Assembly: GCA_003452915.1 (NCBI GenBank)
Contig: DMMZ01000027.1
Location: 1-64,000 of the forward strand
Reading direction: 5' to 3'
Source: Clostridiales bacterium
GTDB lineage: Bacteria > Bacillota > Clostridia > Oscillospirales > CAG-382
DNA: 64,000 nucleotides
The notes under the pieces are model-generated. The model was not told where the DNA came from, did not search any database, and saw nothing but the letters and a program-made list of their open reading frames with translations. Shown piece by piece: positions 58,914-64,000 of this stretch (within the stretch, counting starts at the first letter, position 1; each line of letters begins with the position of its first letter). The translations under genes were made by a program, and so were the position numbers.

Positions 58914-59942
58914 ATGAAAACATTGCTCCTGGATACAAAAGGGGATGAATATATAAATATTTGTTCTGATATTGTTAAAAAAAGCGGCATAGTTGCACTA
59001 CCTACTGAAACAGTATACGGACTTTGCGCAAATGCCCTTGACGAAAGTGCAGTAAAAAAAATATTCAAAGCTAAAGGTCGTCCGCAGGATAACCCGCTTA
59101 TTGTACATATTAGTGGCCTTAAGGATGTTGAAAAATATGCAAAAAATATACCTGAAAGTGCATATTTACTCTTTGAAAAATTTTGGCCTGGACCCCTTAC
59201 TGTTATCTTAAAAAAAAGAGATATTATATCTGATTTGATTACTGCAAACCATGATACAGTAGCATTAAGACTTCCAAATAATAGAGTCATGCAAAATATA
59301 ATAAAAAAAAGCGGGGTGCCCCTTGCAGCACCTTCAGCCAACCTTTCTGGAAGACCTTCTCCTACAGAATTTTCACATGTTGTAGAAGATATGAACGGAA
59401 AAATAGATGCTATTGTTGATGGAGGGAAATGTGATATAGGAGTTGAGTCCACTGTAATATCACTTATTGATGATCCGATAATTTTAAGACCAGGTTTTAT
59501 AACAATCGAGGAAATTGAAAAATTTTTACCAACTGTAAAGCTTTACGATAAAGTTTTTAGTGAAATAAATGAGAAGGAGAAAGTCCTATCACCAGGTATG
59601 AAATACCGACATTATGCGCCAAAATCTCCTCTTATTTGCGTAATTGGTGAAGATAATAAAGCAGCAAACTATATTAACTCAAATTTGGAAATAAACACAT
59701 TCTGCATTGTTTTTGATAATGAGAGTCATCTATACAAAACAAAAAACATTATAACCTATGGGATAAAGCAAATGCCTAATACACTTCTCAAGAATTTGTA
59801 TTCCGCACTAAGAAAAGCGGATAGCTATAATGCAGAAAAAATCTATATTCACTGTCCAGAAATGGATAAAGAATTTAACGCACTATATAATAGAATAATT
59901 TTAGCTTCAAGTCATAATGTTATATATCTTGGAAATAAGTAG
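58914..59942 (+). CDS. threonylcarbamoyladenylate synthase (Sua5/TsaC type)
   Basis: This 342-residue protein has an N-terminal YrdC domain (about 1-200: LPTETVYGLCANALDE, KGRPQDNPLIVHIS, APSANLSGRPSPT) and a C-terminal Sua5 domain (about 225-340), typical of the long form. It makes threonylcarbamoyl-AMP for the t6A37 modification of tRNAs reading ANN codons. The start at 58914 (MKTLLLDT) is preferred over the GTG at 58905, though no strong ribosome-binding site is seen. It is the first gene after a Mn2+ riboswitch 188 bp upstream. Confidence 0.93.
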   Translation: MKTLLLDTKGDEYINICSDIVKKSGIVALPTETVYGLCANALDESAVKKIFKAKGRPQDNPLIVHISGLKDVEKYAKNIPESAYLLFEKFWPGPLTVILKKRDIISDLITANHDTVALRLPNNRVMQNIIKKSGVPLAAPSANLSGRPSPTEFSHVVEDMNGKIDAIVDGGKCDIGVESTVISLIDDPIILRPGFITIEEIEKFLPTVKLYDKVFSEINEKEKVLSPGMKYRHYAPKSPLICVIGEDNKAANYINSNLEINTFCIVFDNESHLYKTKNIITYGIKQMPNTLLKNLYSALRKADSYNAEKIYIHCPEMDKEFNALYNRIILASSHNVIYLGNK

Positions 59943-60004
59943 TTTGCTACAATGGATTATTAGCTATACATTTGTATTTTAAATAAAATTGATGAAAGGA
60001 GCAG

Positions 60005-60160
60005 CAGAAACTCGTTGCTAATGGTATTCAGCAGAGTATGTCGCGCAAAGGTAATTGTTTTGACAATGCAGTAATGGAAAACTTCTTTGCGGAATCATTC
60101 TTTTCTTCTATGAAGCGTGAAGAATAATACCGTACAAAATACCGCTCGGAAAGTGAGTGA
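60005..60160 (+). mobile_element. IS3-family transposase OrfB, internal scrap
   Basis: The frame QKLVANGIQQSMSRKGNCFD then NAVMENFF is the region of the DDE catalytic core just before the last Glu. After a small duplication (ESFFSSMKREE) it meets TAA, and beyond it YRTKYRSESE continues before a stop. It is a decayed piece of the same IS type as 53177-53308. Confidence 0.75.
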
Positions 60161-60215
60161 TATGCCCTCTGTCAAGTAGACAGTAATAAAAACAAAAATA
60201 TTTAGTTTGTATTAA

Positions 60216-60247
60216 TTCTCCCTGCTGCGCAGCAGGGAGAATTTTTT
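60216..60247 (+). terminator. perfect palindrome with T run
   Basis: TTCTCCCTGCTGC pairs with GCAGCAGGGAGAA (60216-60241), 13 bp without a true loop, followed by six T. It sits at the 3' end of the truncated orfA inside the IS derivative and blocks plus-strand read-through. Confidence 0.7.
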
Positions 60248-60494
60248 ACGCTGCGAAAGCGCTGTGGTAGTCCGTGACTGCTTGTAGTTTTAATTCTTTG
60301 CTATACTTAGTGTTACCTCGCTTTGGAAGCAGTCCTTCTGCTCCTTGTGAGTCATAAACCGCAACCATGTCTTTTAAACTTATATCTGAAATTCCATATT
60401 TTATCGCTATATTTGTATAGCTTCCTTGCCTGGTTTTGTATTCATTGATTGCTGCTATCTTTTCTTCATAGCTCAACTTGCTTTTTCTTGACAT
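60246..60494 (-). CDS. IS3-family transposase OrfA, truncated
   Basis: This 82-residue protein starts MSRKSKLSYEEKIAAINEYK and contains a helix-turn-helix (YTNIAIKYGISDISLKDMVA). YSKELKLQAVTDY comes near the end, then unrelated HSAFAA. OrfA of IS150-type elements is about twice as long, so this is a truncated DNA-binding half without OrfB. It is unlikely to transpose by itself. Confidence 0.8.
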   Translation of the reverse strand: MSRKSKLSYEEKIAAINEYKTRQGSYTNIAIKYGISDISLKDMVAVYDSQGAEGLLPKRGNTKYSKELKLQAVTDYHSAFAA

Positions 60495-60627
60495 AAATAT
60501 TCCCCTTAGTGTAGTCTTGAATTTTTGTTATTTCAAGTGTCTACTCTAAGGGGATTATATCACAAAACCGAGAACGGGGCTATTTTATTTATCCTTAGGT
60601 CCAATTTTTTGGTTAATTAATTTAGAT

Positions 60628-61134
60628 TTAATCACCAATTATTATTATTTCACACGAAAGAGTTTTGCTTTGATATGAAGGAACAGCATAATATGTGACA
60701 CCGTCATAACTACATGTTTGATTAAAAACAGCGGTTTGTTCTACCCTGTGCATAAATGTTCCGTCTGGAATAGTACAAATTGATTCTATAGGTGTATAAT
60801 AACCATCAGTTAAATACATAGCTTGGTAAAAACTAACCGATCCGGTAATTCCGCCGGGAGTACCGTCACCATAATATGCAGTCATATTTACGTATGCAGG
60901 AATATCATATTCAGCATTATAAAAATCCTCTACCCATGAACTTCCTTCTACAGAATTGGTTGAATCATCATATTCAACATATGATCGACACAAATATACA
61001 AGTTCATTGTTATCGTTGTACATCCATTGATCGTCCTGATCAGAATAACTAGAAGCGCTTACGGAGAAAGATGATACCAAAACGGAAATTAGTAGAACCA
61101 TGCAAATCATTGGAATTTTGAATTTCTTTTTCAT
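60628..61134 (-). CDS. small secreted protein of unknown function
   Basis: This 168-residue protein has a clear signal peptide (1-27, cleavage likely after SFSVSA). The mature part is rich in Tyr, Ser, Asp and Thr with beta-strand character and few charged helices. Three Cys occur (YLCRS, SICTI, QTCSYD). I do not recognise a family. It has no membrane anchor or wall-sorting motif, so it is probably released. It stands alone between an IS remnant and the Abi pseudogene. Confidence 0.75.
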   Translation of the reverse strand: MKKKFKIPMICMVLLISVLVSSFSVSASSYSDQDDQWMYNDNNELVYLCRSYVEYDDSTNSVEGSSWVEDFYNAEYDIPAYVNMTAYYGDGTPGGITGSVSFYQAMYLTDGYYTPIESICTIPDGTFMHRVEQTAVFNQTCSYDGVTYYAVPSYQSKTLSCEIIIIGD

Positions 61135-61396
61135 AATTAATATCCTTTCAATTTAACATTTATACATCAATACTTTATCAGCATCGATAAAGTATTTTTG
61201 TATTTATAATGCTTTACAAAACTAATATACCATATTATATTTGTCGTTTTATGTCATTATTTATCATTATACTATTATAAATTAAAAACTCCGTTAATTT
61301 TCTTAATTTATGGAAATAGCTATGCAAATTTTATTTATACTTACTTTCGGAGCGGATAAAGCAGACGAACCGCCTAATTAATAAAAAATATAAAAA

Positions 61397-61424
61397 ACGA
61401 AGGCAGTGCAGGCACTGTCTTCGT
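61397..61424 (-). terminator. terminator after the Abi gene
   Basis: ACGAAGGCAGTG (61397-61408) pairs with CACTGTCTTCGT (61413-61424), 12 bp with one wobble. A T run follows on the minus strand. It lies 8 bp from the Abi stop. Confidence 0.88.
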
Positions 61425-61431
61425 AAAAACT

Positions 61432-62384
61432 TTATTTGAGTTTTTGGTCGTTGATATCATTATATGCAAAGTAATCGAAATTGTCAACTACTTTTGCTAA
61501 AAAATTTATAGTAGATTTTATTATATCGTTTTTAGAAAAATAATCAATATTACGATTAAATCTTTCAATCATTACGATTAAACTTTGATAAGTATAATGC
61601 TTGATAGATTTACTATCAACAACTTTATCAAATGCAAATAAAAGAGCTGCAAAGTCATGTATAACAGGTATTTTCATTTTTTTAATCCTTGAATCTGGAT
61701 TAATTTTTGGTATTTTCGACACCATAGTATTCAACTTCTTTGACAGATTAAAATCACTATTTACTTTAACATATTCATGTTTTATTTGCCTTTTTAAGCT
61801 GTTTATTAAGCAATTATTATGTGCAGCTGCATTTCTTATAAATTTAACAGGTAATAAAAGACTAAGTATATCATTATTTTTTTCGTATAAATCACAATAA
61901 TATTTGTAAAATGTAATAAATTCGCCGAACGATAATAATTCTACAAAATTCCAAAGAGCAAAGTTCCTTATGTACTTTTTTAATAAATCACAATTGTAAG
62001 GTGAATTGGTTCTTATTTTATAATTAATATTATCTTGTATTTTTTCATGTTTATCTAAAAATCGTCTTACAATATTATAACCATCTTCTTGAGTATTTTC
62101 TGAAAAATGACGATTTAATTGCACTTTTAAACTATGTTCAATATTTAACGACATATTTAATATTATTTTTCTTAAATGCATGTCTAAAATTGATAATTCT
62201 TTTAAGTAAGCAAACTCAAGATTTATATATTAGCAAATGCTTTTATTTTAAAACAATAAGTATTATTAGTTATGTATTCAACAGCTTCTTCTTCAGATAT
62301 AACATTAAACTTAATTCCTTTTCTTTTCATATGCTGTATTTGATCATAAATACATAATTTTTGTTTATGTAAAACGGAATCCAA
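61432..62384 (-). pseudogene. Abi-family (abortive infection, HEPN) gene, broken
   Basis: The C-terminal frame (61432-62181, continuing open to 62229) contains YINLEFAYLKELSILDMHLR, IEHSLKVQLNRHF, LSFGEFITFY and the HEPN RNase motif RNAAAH (R-x4-H), all typical of Abi_2/AbiD-AbiF proteins. The matching N-terminus lies upstream in another frame (62223-62384; TTG start with AGGTGG 6 nt before; HKQKLCIYDQIQHMKRKGIK, SEEEAVEYITNN). A deletion of perhaps 15-20 codons with a frameshift near 62225 separates them. Abi proteins kill or halt phage-infected cells; this copy is probably dead unless the C-terminal part acts alone. Confidence 0.78.
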
Positions 62385-62587
62385 AATTTACCACCTCATT
62401 TATATTTTATCAGATAATTACTAAAATGCAATAATTATTAAAAATATTATTAAATCACAAAGTCCTTTGTTCATAACGAGTAGGGGGCTGTATTTGATTT
62501 TTATACGACACTTTTACGACATAAAGAGTATGTTTATGTAGGTTTTTATAGGTCAACGGGCATTTTGAACAAGAAAATATCTAAAGT

Positions 62588-62635
62588 AAAAACCCTCGAA
62601 TTTCCTTGAAAATCAAGGGTTTTCGGGGGTTTTTA
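62588..62635 (-). terminator. terminator downstream of tRNA-Gln
   Basis: Minus-strand ACCCCCGAA and CCCTTGA pair with TCAAGG and TTCGAGGGT, followed by T. It starts 2 bp after the tRNA CCA end. The sequence is nearly identical (in opposite orientation) to the hairpin at 38269-38316. Confidence 0.8.
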
Positions 62636-62636
62636 C

Positions 62637-62713
62637 TGGCAGGGATAGATGGACTCGAACCATCGGAATGCAGGAGTCAAAGTCCTGTGCCTTACCGACT
62701 TGGCTATATCCCT
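62637..62713 (-). tRNA. tRNA-Gln (anticodon TTG)
   Basis: Minus-strand cloverleaf: acceptor AGGGATA/TATCCCT, D-arm GCC...GGC, anticodon stem CAGGA/TCCTG with loop CTTTGAC (anticodon TTG), T-arm GATGG-TTCGAGT-CCATC, discriminator G and an encoded CCA. All stems pair fully. Confidence 0.95.
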
Positions 62714-62831
62714 AAATTTCTTTGCTTTTTCACAAACTCATGTGATATGATTATCTCAGAGAGTTTGCGTGCTTGGATATTATATATTAAAACCATCTTA
62801 ATGTCAATACAAAATACTTAAATAACAATTG

Positions 62832-63473
62832 TTACATTTTAAAAATGTCAGGTCGTGAGTCAATAGCGGCGGCAAGTATCAAAGCATGATCGCCTGCGAG
62901 AGGGCTTTTTCCAACAATTTCGTATACAGCATCTACCGGGATTGTTAATATAGGTGTTTTTCGCAATATTATACAAGATGGATTTTCTTTTCCGTTTGAT
63001 AGTTTAATCTCGTATTCACTGACTGCAAAGTAAGTTTTACCATCCAACTTTTTATAATCCTTGATTGGACTTATTGAAATATCAAACCACGAAGCCTGCG
63101 CAGCGTCGTCTCCTGCCCTAAAACTCTTGTTATCCGAAACAAACTGCGCGGTAAACGCTATAGTAATTATCCTTGTCCTCGGGTCACGCTTAGGGTCGGA
63201 AAAGCTGCGAAGATGCCGGATAGCTACATCTTTGGTGCCTGTTTCCTCGTATAGCTCACGCATTGCGGCGGCTTCCACCGTCTCGTTAGGCTCAACAAAA
63301 CCACCGGGGAAAGCCCACATGCCCAAGCAAGGATGTCCACCCCTTTTAATCATAAGGGTTTTCGCACCGTCAAAAAGTATTATATCAACAGTTACTGAAG
63401 GACGTTCGTATTTATAAGGATCATATGTCTTTATGAATTCTTCTTCGGTGAGTCCGTTTTTATCCCTTAACAT
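62832..63473 (-). CDS. Nudix hydrolase
   Basis: This 213-residue protein has a full Nudix box (G-x5-E-x7-REL-x2-EE-x-G; visible as GGFVEPNE and MRELYEETG, about residues 62-83) and a preceding WAFPGG. It hydrolyses a nucleoside diphosphate linked to some moiety. The N-terminal RPSVTVDIILFD and later SDPKRDPRTRI motif recall ADP-ribose pyrophosphatase/NrtR-like Nudix proteins, though no DNA-binding domain is clear in the C-terminal part. The start at 63473 has GGAGG 8 nt upstream. It lies 15 bp after rsmG. Confidence 0.92.
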   Translation of the reverse strand: MLRDKNGLTEEEFIKTYDPYKYERPSVTVDIILFDGAKTLMIKRGGHPCLGMWAFPGGFVEPNETVEAAAMRELYEETGTKDVAIRHLRSFSDPKRDPRTRIITIAFTAQFVSDNKSFRAGDDAAQASWFDISISPIKDYKKLDGKTYFAVSEYEIKLSNGKENPSCIILRKTPILTIPVDAVYEIVGKSPLAGDHALILAAAIDSRPDIFKM

Positions 63474-63488
63474 TGTAAAATCCTCCAA

Positions 63489-64000
63489 CTAAAGCGGTGC
63501 TTTTGTAATCTTTGCGTATTGCCTTGGAAAATCGTTTGATGTTGCCACAACCTTTTCAATAACAATAAGTGTATGCTTTCTGTCAAAAAGCGGAACATCT
63601 ACATTAATTATGTCAACCGTTTTTCCACCTAAGGCTTTTATTGCTTTTTCGGCTTCTTCTAATTCTTCTGCGCCTTTACTGCCCTTCATTGCAACAAAAT
63701 GTCCGCCTTTTTTCACTAACGGCAAACATAGCTCACATAAAATATTTAACCTTGCCACCCCACGTGCAACTGCAATATCAAAGCTCTCTCGCTTTTGTGT
63801 ACGAGCGATTTCCTCAGCTCTGCCGAACAGGGTTTTTAGATTAGTTATCCCTATTGTCTTTACTGTTTCTTCAACAAAATTAAGCTTTTTTGCTGTTGAA
63901 TCGTTTGCCGTAACGGTGCATTTATCCGAACAAACTGCAAGCGGTAAAGACGGAAAACCACCGCCGCAGCCAATGTCAATTATACTTTTCCCTGTGAATA
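63489..64000 (-). CDS. rsmG: 16S rRNA m7G methyltransferase RsmG, 3' part (runs off window)
   Basis: The open frame continues to the window edge. It contains the SAM-binding motif IIDIGCGGGFPSLPLA, then VARGVARLNILCELCLPLVK and KGSKGAEELEEAEKAI, as in RsmG (GidB), which methylates G527 (E. coli numbering) of 16S rRNA. About 170 residues are visible; the N-terminal 60-70 are outside. Its 3' end is 15 bp from the Nudix gene, which is probably co-transcribed. Confidence 0.95.
   Translation of the reverse strand, partial: FTGKSIIDIGCGGGFPSLPLAVCSDKCTVTANDSTAKKLNFVEETVKTIGITNLKTLFGRAEEIARTQKRESFDIAVARGVARLNILCELCLPLVKKGGHFVAMKGSKGAEELEEAEKAIKALGGKTVDIINVDVPLFDRKHTLIVIEKVVATSNDFPRQYAKITKAPL

Larger units (their letters stand above)
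60172..60553. mobile_element. internally deleted IS3-type element
   Basis: AGTAGACAGTAATAAAAAC at the left (from 60176) and AGTAGACACTTGAAATAAC read inward from the right (about 60545) form imperfect inverted ends. Between them lie a truncated orfA on the minus strand and a palindromic terminator. The right end also carries a CCCCTTAG/CTAAGGGG inverted repeat (60502-60553). It looks like a short non-autonomous derivative of an IS3 element. Boundaries are approximate. Confidence 0.5.

Noticed and set aside
62637..62720. Prophage or integrative element att site at tRNA-Gln
   Set aside because: No integrase and no second copy of the tRNA 3' end is visible in the window.
1..64000. CRISPR arrays and rRNA genes
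   Set aside because: No regularly spaced direct repeats with unique spacers and no rRNA sequence were seen.

Overview
The window looks like a stretch of chromosome from a low-GC, flagellated anaerobic Firmicute of the class Clostridia, perhaps an Oscillospirales/Ruminococcaceae relative. The evidence is the AT-rich composition, purine-rich Shine-Dalgarno sites (AAGGAGG), a Bacillus/Clostridium-type flagellar gene order with FliY and a FlgM-FlgN-FlgK-FlgL-YviE-FliW-CsrA-flagellin block, PdxST with a divergent PdxR, and FMN and yybP-ykoY riboswitches. Genus-level placement is inference.

1-27 kb (minus strand) is a nearly complete flagellar regulon. Read in the direction of transcription it runs flgB, flgC, fliE, fliF, fliG, fliH, fliI, fliJ, fliK, flgD, a TIGR02530-like gene, flgE, flbD, fliM, fliY, fliO, fliP, fliQ, fliR, flhB, flhA, a sigma-28 gene and two rod/hook genes. 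Then come flgM, flgN, flgK, flgL, a YviE-like gene, fliW, csrA and at least three tandem flagellin genes, the last cut by the window edge. fliL, cheY, flhF, flhG and all che genes are absent from their usual places. 27-32 kb (plus strand) holds fliD, fliS, a small chaperone-like gene, motA and motB behind two good sigma-28 promoters. motA carries an in-frame TAA between its third and fourth membrane segments.

32.3-35.7 kb is a regulatory and export island: a DrrAB-like ABC transporter, a LytTR regulator and a LiaF-like membrane protein. A paired direct repeat upstream of both the transporter and the regulator suggests one regulon. 35.7-40 kb has three genes probably acting at or outside the cell surface: a DUF4434-like lipoprotein, an unknown protein and a secreted, C-terminally anchored alpha-helical protein. 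40-45.2 kb has two large PAS/GGDEF/HD-GYP proteins likely to tune c-di-GMP. 45.2-46.4 kb is a decayed region with fragments matching the pglZ-brxL junction of a BREX phage-defence locus.

46.4-50.1 kb is a riboflavin operon (ribD, ribE, ribBA, ribH) under a complete FMN riboswitch with promoter and terminator. 50.1-53.1 kb is the PLP pathway (pdxR, then divergent pdxS-pdxT). 53.1-58 kb has an IS3 scrap, a multi-pass permease, a DUF4914-like P-loop protein, a split purC and purE. 58-60 kb has a DUF2294-like gene and a yybP-ykoY (Mn2+) riboswitch that, unusually, faces a Sua5/TsaC gene. 60-64 kb has IS3 remnants, a small secreted protein, a broken Abi-family defence gene, tRNA-Gln, a Nudix hydrolase and the 3' part of rsmG.

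The most unusual signal is a dispersed, structured leader element immediately 5' of flgF-like, flhA, flhB, flbD and the two ABC-transporter genes. It has three consecutive hairpins ending in a GAGGAAAGG-type ribosome-binding site, and its stems show compensatory base changes between copies. Stem-loops exposing GGA just upstream of each flagellin Shine-Dalgarno fit direct CsrA control.
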